The notes beneath the pieces were generated by a model that saw nothing but the letters and a program-made list of their open reading frames with translations, did no database searches and had not been told where the DNA came from. The translations under genes were made by a program, and so were the position numbers. This document shows, one piece after another, positions 9,967 through 17,065 of a DNA stretch of 47,827 nt; the first letter of the stretch is position 1, and every line of letters begins with the position of its first letter. Origin of the DNA: Gemmatimonadales bacterium (GTDB lineage Bacteria; Gemmatimonadota; Gemmatimonadetes; Longimicrobiales; Gaopeijiaceae); contig CP070829.1 in assembly GCA_020344755.1 (NCBI GenBank), positions 1,108,771 through 1,156,597 of the forward strand, in the 5' to 3' direction.

Positions 9967-10503
9967 TCACCCACCTCCCGGTACCTCTCGGGTCGCCGGT
10001 CCCGGTGCCTCACGGGTCGCCGGCGGGCCGTCGGCGGAGAGCGTGGCGTCACCCGCCGCCAGGGGGGCGCCCGCTTGGGAGCCCAGAGGTGTTCCGGGAA
10101 CCCAGCGCGCGCTGCCATCGGCGAAGTGCTCGTGCTTCCAGACCGGGAGGCGGCGTTTGATCTCCTCGATGACATACCGCGAAGCCCGGTAGGCGTCGTC
10201 CCGGTGGGGACCGGAGACCAAGATGGCTACACTGGCCTCGCCGATCTCCAGCTCTCCCAGGCGGTGAAGTGCGGACACCGCACCCACGTCGTGCCGCTCC
10301 TCCGCCTCCTCCACGATGGCGCGCAGCACCTCCGCGGCCATGGGCTCGTAGCCTTCGTAGCGCATCCCCCGAACGGGGCGTCCCTCGGCATGGTCCCGCA
10401 CCACACCCACGAAGACGACGCGGGCCCCGTCCGAGGGGGCCGGCGCCTCGCCCAGCAGGTCCTCGACCCGCAGCGGCTCCGAGGTGATGACCGCAACCGC
10501 CAT
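9967..10503 (-). CDS. moaE: Molybdopterin synthase catalytic subunit
   Basis: A 178-residue protein that transfers sulfur from MoaD thiocarboxylate to cyclic pyranopterin monophosphate. Family segments are VFVGVVRDHAEGRPVRGMRYEGYEPMA, HRLGELEIGEASVAILVSGPHRDDAY and the active-site Lys region IKRRLPVWKHEHFADGSARWV. The domain ends near residue 140; the remaining Ala/Pro/Thr-rich tail of about 35 residues is unusual and contains an 8-residue tandem repeat. The ATG follows the moaD stop directly. Confidence 0.93.
   Translation of the reverse strand: MAVAVITSEPLRVEDLLGEAPAPSDGARVVFVGVVRDHAEGRPVRGMRYEGYEPMAAEVLRAIVEEAEERHDVGAVSALHRLGELEIGEASVAILVSGPHRDDAYRASRYVIEEIKRRLPVWKHEHFADGSARWVPGTPLGSQAGAPLAAGDATLSADGPPATREAPGPATREVPGGG
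9976..10023. repeat. 24-base tandem duplication at the 3' end of moaE
   Basis: Two adjacent 24-base units (9976-9999 and 10000-10023) differ at two positions and share CTCNCGGGTCGCCGG. On the minus strand they encode a repeated PATRE(A/V)PG in the MoaE tail. The second unit of the tail ends just before the moaE stop and the ribosome-binding site of moaA. Confidence 0.8.
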
Positions 10504-10749
10504 CTAGCCTCCGGCCACCGGCGGTAGGAACGCTACCTCGTCTCCCGAGGCCAGCGTATGCGTGTGGGGCACCACCGTCCGGTTCACCGCCACAGCGGGC
10601 CGATCCGGGAGCCGACCGAACGTCTCACCCCGAGCCCGGACCTGGTCGACCAGGTCGGACACGGTGGCACCGGGGGCAAGGGTCATTCGAACCTTGGGAA
10701 TTCCCACCAGCTCGCGATAGCTGGCGAAGAAGAGTACGTCCAGTTCCAT
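10504..10749 (-). CDS. moaD: Molybdopterin synthase sulfur-carrier subunit
   Basis: An 81-residue ubiquitin-fold protein ending VAFLPPVAGG; the C-terminal Gly-Gly is adenylated and thiocarboxylated to donate sulfur to molybdopterin. The N-terminal MELDVLFFASYRELVG strand-helix is typical. It is the first gene of a moaD-moaE-moaA group. The stop codon directly abuts the moaE ATG. It starts 43 bases after the Spy-like gene, so read-through from the sigma operon is possible. Confidence 0.93.
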   Translation of the reverse strand: MELDVLFFASYRELVGIPKVRMTLAPGATVSDLVDQVRARGETFGRLPDRPAVAVNRTVVPHTHTLASGDEVAFLPPVAGG

Positions 10750-10792
10750 GCGGGGAGGGTCAGGGGGCAGTCAGGGTACCCCTCAAAGGTGG

Positions 10793-11350
10793 CTAATGGA
10801 ACAGGACGGGCCAACCCGGAAGCGACTCGGCGGGGGAGGATCGGCCCGGTGGCCCACCCCCACCCGGCCGATTCTCCCGGAGCCGGCGGATCCGTCGACC
10901 GAGCTGCTCGCGCAGGGTGTAGAACCGGACCAGCTGGGGCGGCGTGAGGACCTCGAGCAATCGCTCCTGCTCCCGAGCCAGGAGCTCCACCTCGGCCCGT
11001 TTCACCGCCACGAGCTCCGCCAGCACCTCCCGGGCCTGATCCTCGGAAAGCAGTGCTCCGGTTCCGGCAAGCCGGCGCTCGAGTCGGACCTGCCGCTGCG
11101 AGACATCCCGCCGGGGCTCCCGGAACTCCTGCACCGCCGCAGCCAGGGCCTCCCGCTGCCCTTCGTCCAGGCCCAGCTCGCGCCACACCATCGTCTCGAA
11201 GCGCTCCCGGATGGCGCGCTCCATCTGGGCGCGGTCGCCCGGGGGTGGGCGCTGTTGCGCACCCATGGCAGCGGGGCTCCCGGTCAGGACGACGAGGAGC
11301 GCGAGGATCCCTCGGCTCGACCTGCTCGGCACCCGTTCATCGATCTTCAC
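10793..11350 (-). CDS. Periplasmic Spy/CpxP-like protein
   Basis: A 185-residue exported protein with signal peptide ILALLVVLTGSPAAMGAQ, followed by a long charged helical region and a LTPPQLVRFYTLREQ segment that matches the LTxxQ motif of the Spy/CpxP/CnrX group. Those proteins are periplasmic chaperones or metal/stress sensors. The C-terminal 30 residues are Gly/Pro-rich. The start is a GTG at 11350 that overlaps the anti-sigma stop as GTGA. Being third in a sigma/anti-sigma operon suggests an envelope-stress sensor or effector role (inference). Confidence 0.75.
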   Translation of the reverse strand: MKIDERVPSRSSRGILALLVVLTGSPAAMGAQQRPPPGDRAQMERAIRERFETMVWRELGLDEGQREALAAAVQEFREPRRDVSQRQVRLERRLAGTGALLSEDQAREVLAELVAVKRAEVELLAREQERLLEVLTPPQLVRFYTLREQLGRRIRRLRENRPGGGGPPGRSSPAESLPGWPVLFH

Positions 11351-11868
11351 CGCTCCATCTCCTCCAGAAGTAGTGCAAGGTCTTCGTCGGTGAGGCCATC
11401 CAGCACGGGGGCTCCCGCCACCATGCCATCGTCCGCCAGGAAGAGGGGTATCTCGTCCCCGCCCATGGCCAGGAGGTCCGGATCCGCCTCCGGCGTGGAT
11501 ACCAGACCCCGTCCCAGGAGGAGGACCAGGGCCGCGGCAGCCGCCAGCCCCCAGGCGGGTGCGACCCATCGCCGGGCCCAAAGCCGCCCCCGCCCCGTCT
11601 GAGCCGCCGGTGACGCACCGGGTCCGCTGGCCTCCCCAACGGGGTCCGCCGGGTCGAGCGCGAGGCGAGCCGCGTCCCGGATCCGGTGCTCCAGGCCGGC
11701 CGGCGCCACGGGCGTGGCGGCCGCCAGCAAACGGAGGGCCGCCAGGCTGGCCCGGCACTCCGCACACTGTTCCAGGTGGTCCTGCACGGCAGGGCGATCG
11801 CCCACCGGCAGGCGATCGGTCACCAGATCGGGCAACCGGTCCTGGGTCATCGCACAACGGTCGTTCAT
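11347..11868 (-). CDS. Membrane anti-sigma factor with zinc finger
   Basis: A 173-residue protein with an N-terminal cytoplasmic zinc-binding anti-sigma motif (DHLEQCAECRASL, the Hx3Cx2C pattern), one membrane segment near residue 115 (GLAAAAALVLLLG) and a short periplasmic tail rich in Leu and acidic residues. Such proteins bind and silence the ECF sigma factor encoded next to them. Its ATG overlaps the sigma stop (ATGA), and its stop overlaps the next gene's GTG. Confidence 0.85.
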   Translation of the reverse strand: MNDRCAMTQDRLPDLVTDRLPVGDRPAVQDHLEQCAECRASLAALRLLAAATPVAPAGLEHRIRDAARLALDPADPVGEASGPGASPAAQTGRGRLWARRWVAPAWGLAAAAALVLLLGRGLVSTPEADPDLLAMGGDEIPLFLADDGMVAGAPVLDGLTDEDLALLLEEMER

Positions 11869-12422
11869 GGTCTCTCCATCCTCTCGCGCAGACGTCTGAT
11901 CCCGTGGTGGTAGTTGACGCGCGCAGCTCCCTCCGAGGATCCGATGAGCTCCCCCACCTCCCGGAAGCTGAGACCCTCGTCCAACCGGAGTTGCACCGCC
12001 AGGCGCTGCTTGTCCGGAAGTTCCTGCAGGAGCCGGCGGGCACGCCGGGCCTCCTCCACCGCCACAACCGCGTCGTCCACGGGGACCCCGCGGTCCGCCA
12101 CCAGCGTCACATCGTCCAATACCGCCTCTCGTCTCCTTCCCTTCTTCCGGAGCTGGCCCTTGGCCTCGTTGCTGACAATGGTCAGGAGCCAGGTCCGGAA
12201 CCTGGCTTCTCCTCGAAAACGGTCCAATGCCCGGATGGCCTTCAGGAATCCGTCCTGGGCCGCGTCCGCAGCCATATCCGGATCCCTCAGGATCCCAAGA
12301 GCCACCCGGTAGGCGGTCCCATGGTGCCGGGATACCAGGCGGTCCAACGCCGCCTCGTTCCCGGAGCGTGCCTGGTCCACCAGGACCTCGTCCGGAGTAT
12401 CCGGGCCATCTCGGGAATCCAT
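11865..12422 (-). CDS. ECF sigma-70 family RNA polymerase sigma factor
   Basis: A 185-residue sigma factor with only regions 2 and 4. Region 2 includes DAAQDGFLKAIRALDRFRGEARFRTWLLTIVSNEA. Region 4 contains LQELPDKQRLAVQLRLDEGLSFREVGELIG with its helix-turn-helix. A GTG immediately upstream (12425) is an alternative start. It heads a three-gene operon with an anti-sigma factor and a Spy-like protein, each joined by a 4-base overlap. Autoregulation is likely by analogy. Confidence 0.92.
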   Translation of the reverse strand: MDSRDGPDTPDEVLVDQARSGNEAALDRLVSRHHGTAYRVALGILRDPDMAADAAQDGFLKAIRALDRFRGEARFRTWLLTIVSNEAKGQLRKKGRRREAVLDDVTLVADRGVPVDDAVVAVEEARRARRLLQELPDKQRLAVQLRLDEGLSFREVGELIGSSEGAARVNYHHGIRRLRERMERP

Positions 12423-12432
12423 CACTGTGGAT

Positions 12433-12461
12433 CCGATGTCGCCGGACGGGGAAACGTTAAA
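12433..12461 (-). promoter_or_regulatory. Possible ECF-type promoter of the first sigma operon
   Basis: TTTAAC (12456-12461) and CATCGG (12433-12438) on the minus strand are separated by 17 bases, close to the sigma start. The second ECF gene has a similar TGTAAC-17-CGTAGG arrangement. The upstream box shares its bases with the T run of the HU terminator, so the match may be coincidental. Confidence 0.25.
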
Positions 12462-12513
12462 AACGAGAAGGGCCGACGCCGGGGCTCACTTGGGAGCCCA
12501 CCGGCGTCGGCCC
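12457..12513 (-). terminator. Rho-independent terminator of the HU gene
   Basis: A 13-base perfect stem (12470-12482 with 12501-12513, GGGCCGACGCCGG on the plus strand) carries an inner GGGCTC/GAGCCC stem. On the minus strand it is followed by TTCTCGTTTTTAAC. This is a classical intrinsic terminator separating the HU gene from the sigma operon. Confidence 0.88.
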
Positions 12514-12548
12514 ACAGCACAGGAGGGCCCAAACGTCGGGTCCCGGCG

Positions 12549-12848
12549 TCAGTCCCCGGATTCGTGGCTCCGGGAGACCCGGGCCTGGAGATGCTTGCTG
12601 GGCTTGAAGACGGGCACGGACCGGGAGGGGACGCGAACCGCATCTCCCGTCCGTGGGTTCCGGGCCATGCGGGACTTCCGCTTCCGGACCTTGAAGGTGC
12701 CGAATCCCCGGATCTCGATGTGTTCGCCGTTGGCCAGCGCTCGCTTCACGGCATTCAGGAAGCCGTCCACGACGAGGGCACAGTCCTTCTTGGTGATCCC
12801 CGGCCCGATCGCCTCGGCCACCTGCTCCACCAGATCCGCCTTCGTCAT
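12549..12848 (-). CDS. HU/IHF-family DNA-binding protein
   Basis: A 99-residue nucleoid protein. It starts MTKADLVEQVAEAIG, has GFGTFKVRKRKSRMARNPRTGD (the beta-arm with its conserved RNP(R/K)TG) and a short C-terminal extension. It bends and compacts DNA; HU and IHF subunits cannot be separated from sequence alone. GGAGG lies 4 bases before the ATG, a promoter is visible upstream, and a strong terminator follows, so it is a single-gene unit. Confidence 0.93.
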   Translation of the reverse strand: MTKADLVEQVAEAIGPGITKKDCALVVDGFLNAVKRALANGEHIEIRGFGTFKVRKRKSRMARNPRTGDAVRVPSRSVPVFKPSKHLQARVSRSHESGD

Positions 12849-12898
12849 CGTACCTCCGTGAGGGCTTGGGACTTACAAAACCGGCGCAACTCGCGCGC

Positions 12899-12928
12899 AG
12901 GGTACGGCCCCGCGCCACCGCACGTCAA
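12899..12928 (-). promoter_or_regulatory. Promoter candidate for the HU gene
   Basis: TTGACG (12923-12928) and TACCCT (12899-12904) on the minus strand are separated by 18 bases, the same spacing as the mdh candidate. The -35 box overlaps the carA stop codon. The predicted leader is about 45 bases and ends in a good GGAGG ribosome-binding site. Confidence 0.5.
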
Positions 12929-14118
12929 GCGCGAGCCGCGCGGCGGGCCTCCATGAGCTCGACGAAGTCGTCGAAGAGGTACCGACTGTCGTGCGGCCCC
13001 GGAGCGGCCTCCGGGTGATACTGGACGCAGAAGACGGGCCGCGAAAGATGGCGCACCCCCTCCACGGTCCCGTCGTAGAGGTTCAGGTGGGTCACCTGGA
13101 GGTCGGGAGCGCCGTCCACGGTCCGCCCCTCACCGGCCTTCACCGCAAATCCGTGATTCTGCGAGGTGATCTCCACCGTCTTCCGGTCCAGGTTCTTCAC
13201 CGGGTGGTTCCCGCCATGGTGGCCGAAGGGGAGCTTGAACGTGGAAGCACCGAAGGCCCGAGCGATCAGTTGGTGGCCCAGGCAGATCCCGAACACCGGA
13301 ATCCCCGCCTCCGAGATGGAAAGGATGGCTTCTCGGGCCTTCTCCACCGCCGCCGGGTCACCGGGGCCGTTGGAGATGAAGAGGCCGTCCGGATTCAAGG
13401 AGAGGATCTCGTGCAGGCCCGTCTCGGCGGGGATGACGGTCACGCGGCAGCCGCGCTCGGCAAGAAGCTTCGGCGAATGAGCCTTCACACCGAAATCGTA
13501 CGAGACGACATGGAAGCGCTCCTCTCCTTCCGGCCCCACCACGTAGCTCGCATCGGTGGATACCCCGCACGCCAGATCCAGGCCCTCCATGAGGGGCTGC
13601 GCCAGGACCTGCTCCAGGAGCTGGTCCGGATCCGTCCCCGCCGGGGCGATGGCCCCTCGCATGGCGCCATGAGACCGGATATGTCGCGTGAGCGCCCGGG
13701 TGTCCACGTCGGCGATGGCCGCGATACCGTGCCTCGCGAGGTAGGCCTCCATGGACGCTTCACTCCGCCAGGACGAGGGCTTCCGAGCCGCCTCGCGCAC
13801 GATGAAACCGGCCACGCACGGATCCGGAGACTCCCGGTCCACGCTGTTCACGCCGTAATTCCCCTGCTGGGGGTAGGTCATGCACACGAGCTGGCCGGTG
13901 TAGGAGGGGTCGGTGAGGACCTCCTGGTAGCCCGTCATGCAGGTGTTGAACACCACTTCGCCAAAGGCGGGGCCGGCGGCCCCGAGCCGTGTGCCGTCGA
14001 AGCGGCGTCCGTCCTCGAGGAGGAGATAGGCGGGAGAAGGCAGGAGACGAGAGGGTGAAGGGAGCGACCGGACTGCAACCGCGAGAAAGGTAGACTGGGC
14101 CCCCACCCCGTCAAGCAC
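12925..14118 (-). CDS. carA: Carbamoyl-phosphate synthase small (glutaminase) subunit
   Basis: The protein of about 397 residues hydrolyses glutamine and feeds ammonia to CarB for carbamoyl phosphate. It has the N-terminal CarA domain (YLLLEDGRRFDGT, FNTCMTGYQEVLTDPSY) and a class-I glutamine amidotransferase with catalytic Cys in FGICLGHQLIA and His/Glu in CVQYHPEAAPGP. carB is not in the window. The start is unclear: a GTG at 14118 is the only standard codon far enough upstream, lacks a ribosome-binding site and overlaps a promoter-like TTGACG. A CTG nearer to PSPAYLLLEDG is possible. Confidence 0.93.
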   Translation of the reverse strand: MLDGVGAQSTFLAVAVRSLPSPSRLLPSPAYLLLEDGRRFDGTRLGAAGPAFGEVVFNTCMTGYQEVLTDPSYTGQLVCMTYPQQGNYGVNSVDRESPDPCVAGFIVREAARKPSSWRSEASMEAYLARHGIAAIADVDTRALTRHIRSHGAMRGAIAPAGTDPDQLLEQVLAQPLMEGLDLACGVSTDASYVVGPEGEERFHVVSYDFGVKAHSPKLLAERGCRVTVIPAETGLHEILSLNPDGLFISNGPGDPAAVEKAREAILSISEAGIPVFGICLGHQLIARAFGASTFKLPFGHHGGNHPVKNLDRKTVEITSQNHGFAVKAGEGRTVDGAPDLQVTHLNLYDGTVEGVRHLSRPVFCVQYHPEAAPGPHDSRYLFDDFVELMEARRAARA

Positions 14119-14183
14119 GCTCGCGGCTGCCCTGCCCTGCAGCGGGGCTTCCCCTCCATCCGCTCCCGGGTAGGTTCAGGGCC

Positions 14184-14756
14184 ATGAGTGAGCTGCCTCG
14201 GGTCATGATCCACGCCGACGAGTCCTGCCTGGGCAATCAGTTCCAGCACCGAGCCAACCCCGGAGGAGCCGCCGGTCTGGTGGAGTTCTGGAAGGACGGC
14301 ACCTGGATCCGTCGTGATTTCTGGGTCTCCGAGCCCGACACCACCAACAACAGGATGGCACTCCGAAGCGCCATCGAGGCCCTGGGATTCCTTCGAAGAC
14401 CTTGCCACGTCCGTTTCGTCTCGGACAGCCAGTACCTGGTCAAGGGCGCCTCCGAGTGGATCTACGGGTGGAAGCGCAGAGGCTGGAAGCGGAAGGCCGG
14501 GCCCATCGAGAACCTGGAGCTGTGGCAACGACTCGACCGCGTCATGGCTCGCCACCGGGTGAGCTGGGAGTGGGTCCGTGGTCACGCCGGGCACCCGAAG
14601 AACGAGTATGCCAACCATCTGGCCGTCCGGTCCGCCAAGGACCTGGGAAGCTCCGGAGGGTTGGTGGACTCCGGCTTCCAGGAGTGGCTCGACGAGGAGC
14701 GGGAGGCCCGTGGCCGCTACCTGGAGTACCGGGAGTATCTCCCGCCGGAGGAGTGA
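14184..14756 (+). CDS. RNase HI-like protein with substituted catalytic residues
   Basis: A 190-residue protein that aligns well with bacterial RNase HI: HADESCLGN, TTNNRMAL, FVSDSQYLVKG, WKRRGWKRK, LELWQRLD and VSWEWVRGHAGHPKNEYANHLA. Of the four catalytic carboxylates of E. coli RNase HI, Asp10 (Asp12) and Asp70 (Asp81) are kept, but Glu48 is Ala59 and Asp134 is Asn144. A five-residue insertion follows CLGN, a Glu replaces the Gly after Asp12, and there is a 35-residue C-terminal extension rich in Glu. RNA-DNA hybrid binding is likely; cleavage activity is doubtful. It is transcribed divergently from carA. Confidence 0.88.
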   Translation: MSELPRVMIHADESCLGNQFQHRANPGGAAGLVEFWKDGTWIRRDFWVSEPDTTNNRMALRSAIEALGFLRRPCHVRFVSDSQYLVKGASEWIYGWKRRGWKRKAGPIENLELWQRLDRVMARHRVSWEWVRGHAGHPKNEYANHLAVRSAKDLGSSGGLVDSGFQEWLDEEREARGRYLEYREYLPPEE

Positions 14757-14817
14757 GACCGGGCGGACCCTAGCCGAATGGCGCCCCGGCGGTCCTGGGC
14801 GCCCCCAGCGCCCGACC

Positions 14818-15591
14818 TCAGACCGTGCCCCGGTCCAGCTCCCGGCCGAATCTCCGGGCGAGCGCCTCCTCCACCTCCGGGATCACCGCTTCCACCTGGA
14901 GGTCGCGACCCAGCACCCGGGCCATGGAGGTCACCTGCCGGTCACGGATCCCGCACGGCACGATGGACCCGAAGTACGTCAGGTCCGGATCCACGTTGAG
15001 GGCGAAGCCGTGGGAAGTGATCCACCCGGAGGAGACGCGCACCCCGATGGCCGCGATCTTCCCCTGGGCACACCAGACGCCGGTGAGACCCTCCTCGCGG
15101 TGCCCGGACACGCCGAATCGGTCGAGAACCGAGAGCAGGACCCCCTCCAGATCCCGCAGATACCGGTGGAGATCCCTGCGATCCGGCTTGAGGTCCAGAA
15201 TCGGGTACCCCACCAGCTGGCCGGGACCGTGGTACGTGACGTCTCCGCCGCGACCCGTCTCGTAGAGCTCGATTCCCATTCGGGTTCGCTCGGCCTCGTC
15301 GGCCAGGACGTGCTCCGTGGACGACGAGGTCCCCAGCGTGATGACGTGGGGATGCTCCAGGAGAAGAAGGGTGTCCGGGATCCGTCCCTCCCGTCGGGCG
15401 GTGACCAGCTCCGCCTGAATCTCGAGACCCCGACGATACGGTACCGTGCCGAGGCGGCGGACCTGCAGAACGCGCTCGGCCCCCGGTCCCCCCGAGTCCT
15501 CGCCTCGGGCTGCGCGGTCTTGCGGGTCCGATGCGCCACCGCCCCCCGGAGCCGAGGGCCCGGGGGGCGGTGCAGACCGACCTTCTCTCAC
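14818..15591 (-). CDS. lipB: Octanoyltransferase (lipoate biosynthesis)
   Basis: Transfers octanoyl from acyl carrier protein to lipoyl domains. Motifs are LLLEHPHVITLG, GRGGDVTYHGPGQLVGYPI, GVWCAQGKIAAIG with the active-site Lys, and SIVPCGI with the catalytic Cys. From the GTG at 15591 it has 257 residues, about 35 more than usual. The extra N-terminus is Pro/Gly-rich and is encoded by a 13-base GC hairpin, so the true start may be further in, although no ATG, GTG or TTG is available there. It follows the lipoylated E2 gene by a few bases, a functional pairing. Confidence 0.92.
   Translation of the reverse strand: MREGRSAPPPGPSAPGGGGASDPQDRAARGEDSGGPGAERVLQVRRLGTVPYRRGLEIQAELVTARREGRIPDTLLLLEHPHVITLGTSSSTEHVLADEAERTRMGIELYETGRGGDVTYHGPGQLVGYPILDLKPDRRDLHRYLRDLEGVLLSVLDRFGVSGHREEGLTGVWCAQGKIAAIGVRVSSGWITSHGFALNVDPDLTYFGSIVPCGIRDRQVTSMARVLGRDLQVEAVIPEVEEALARRFGRELDRGTV
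15537..15572. other. Strong GC hairpin at the lipB 5' end
   Basis: CACCGCCCCCCGG (15537-15549) pairs perfectly over 13 bases with 15560-15572, with a 10-base loop. No T run follows on either strand. It lies 20-60 bases after the E2 stop, either in the N-terminal codons of lipB or in a leader if lipB starts later. An effect on E2-lipB mRNA processing or on lipB expression is possible. Confidence 0.6.
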
Positions 15592-15594
15592 CGG

Positions 15595-16974
15595 TCAGGC
15601 GTCCACGGGAAAGTCGTCCAACAGCTCCTTGAGCTCCGCCAGGAACCGGGCGGCGTCGGCCCCGTCCACCAGCCGGTGATCGTATCCCAGGCTGAAGAAG
15701 CAGCGCTTCCGGATGGCAATGGAATCACCCCCGGTCTCCGGATCGGTGACCACCACCACTCGCTTCTCGATGGCTCCGGTCCCCAGGATGGCGGCGGTCC
15801 CCTTGGGAATCACCGGCATCCCCACGGTGGTGCCGAGCACGCCCGGGTTCGTGATGGAGAACGTCGCGCCCTGGATCTCCGAGGGCTGGAGCTTCCGGTC
15901 CCGGGCCCGCTCCGCGAGGTCCACGATCTTCCGGCCGATCCCGGCCAGGCTGAGGTCGTCGGTGTCGTGGATGACGGGAACGATCAGTCCTGGATTCAGG
16001 TCCACGGCGATGCCCACGTTCACGTTGCCGCGGTAGATGATGTTGTTGCCGGAGACCGTCCCGTTGATGGTGGGATAGTTCCGCAGGACGCGGCTCACCG
16101 CCCAGGTCACGAAGGCGGTGTAGCTGACCCGAACCCCCTGCTCCTCCCACTTCGCCTTCAGCGCCCGCCGCACCCCATCGATGGCCGTGAAGTCGATCTC
16201 GATGAACGAGTGCACGTGCGGCGCCACCCTCTTGGCCACCACCATGTGCTCGGCGGTGAGCCGGCGGATCTTGTCCATGGGCTCGACCCGGTCCGCGTCC
16301 CGCACGGGGAATTCCGGGTGCTGGACCTCTCCATAGAAGCGCTTCCAGAGGTCCGAAGGTGCGGAGGCAGCGGGCGCCGGAACCGCGGACGCCGAGGGCG
16401 GCGCCTGCGCTGCCGGGGAGACCTGGGCCGAGGAGGGCTCGGCAGGCGGAGCCCCTCCGGACTCGATGAAGTTCAGGATGTCCTGCTTCGTGACCCGGCC
16501 CGCGTGACCGGTTCCCTGCACCGCCGCGATGTCCACGCCGTGCTCCTCGGCGATCTTGCGAACCACCGGTGTGGACTTGGTCTTGAGTCGGTCCTCGGCG
16601 GATCCCGGGGCACCTCCGGAAGGCACCGCTTCGGTCGCGGGCGCTCCCTCGGCGGCGGGTGGGCTCACGGGCTGCTCCACCGGAGCGGCTTCCGCCGCCG
16701 CAGGCTCTGCGGTGGGCTGGTCCGGTGCCCCTCCCTCCGGGTCGATGTACGCCACGACGGTCCCGACCTCTACCGTCTCTCCCTCGGCGACCTCGATGGC
16801 CACGAGCGTCCCCGAGGCGGGGGCGGGGATTTCCGCGTCCACCTTGTCCGTGGAGATCTCCAGAATAGGCTCATCCCGCTCGACGTTGTCGCCGAGTTCC
16901 TTGAGCCAACGGGAGACGGTGCCCTCCGCGATGGATTCACCCATCTGGGGCATGGGAACTTCAATCCGAGCCAC
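15595..16974 (-). CDS. 2-oxoacid dehydrogenase E2 component (dihydrolipoamide acyltransferase)
   Basis: A 459-residue E2. Residues 1-80 form one lipoyl domain with the lipoylated Lys in ISTDKVDAEIPAP. Ala/Pro linkers flank a peripheral subunit-binding domain near 140 (VRKIAEEHGVDIAAVQGTGHAGRVTKQDIL). The catalytic domain ends with the active-site DHRLVDGADAARFL. It transfers the acyl group from E1 to CoA. Whether the substrate is 2-oxoglutarate, pyruvate or branched-chain acids is not decided by sequence. The GTG at 16974 has GGAG 8 bases upstream; a GTG at 16983 is the alternative. An 82-base gap separates it from E1-beta. Confidence 0.93.
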   Translation of the reverse strand: MARIEVPMPQMGESIAEGTVSRWLKELGDNVERDEPILEISTDKVDAEIPAPASGTLVAIEVAEGETVEVGTVVAYIDPEGGAPDQPTAEPAAAEAAPVEQPVSPPAAEGAPATEAVPSGGAPGSAEDRLKTKSTPVVRKIAEEHGVDIAAVQGTGHAGRVTKQDILNFIESGGAPPAEPSSAQVSPAAQAPPSASAVPAPAASAPSDLWKRFYGEVQHPEFPVRDADRVEPMDKIRRLTAEHMVVAKRVAPHVHSFIEIDFTAIDGVRRALKAKWEEQGVRVSYTAFVTWAVSRVLRNYPTINGTVSGNNIIYRGNVNVGIAVDLNPGLIVPVIHDTDDLSLAGIGRKIVDLAERARDRKLQPSEIQGATFSITNPGVLGTTVGMPVIPKGTAAILGTGAIEKRVVVVTDPETGGDSIAIRKRCFFSLGYDHRLVDGADAARFLAELKELLDDFPVDA

Positions 16975-17047
16975 GCTCGCCACTCCAGCGTTCAGTTCCG
17001 TTCATGGAATCGTTGAGTTTATCCAAGGGCCGTCGGCTGGCAAAGGC

Positions 17048-17062
17048 CTCGGGCACCCCGAG
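17048..17062 (-). other. Small hairpin between E1-beta and E2
   Basis: CTCGGG (17048-17053) and CCCGAG (17057-17062) can form a 6-base stem with a 3-base loop just after the E1-beta stop, followed on the minus strand by GCCTTTGCC. It is too weak to call a terminator; it could set E1/E2 stoichiometry. Confidence 0.25.
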
Positions 17063-17065
17063 AGA

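Noticed and set aside
14791..14813. Hairpin GGGCGC/GCGCCC between the RNase H gene and lipB as a terminator
   Set aside because: A 6-base stem with no T run on either side. In this base composition it is not distinguishable from chance.
14578..17016. Plus-strand open frame of 812 codons from the RNase H gene through lipB and E2
   Set aside because: It overlaps three real genes in another frame or strand and shows no domain.
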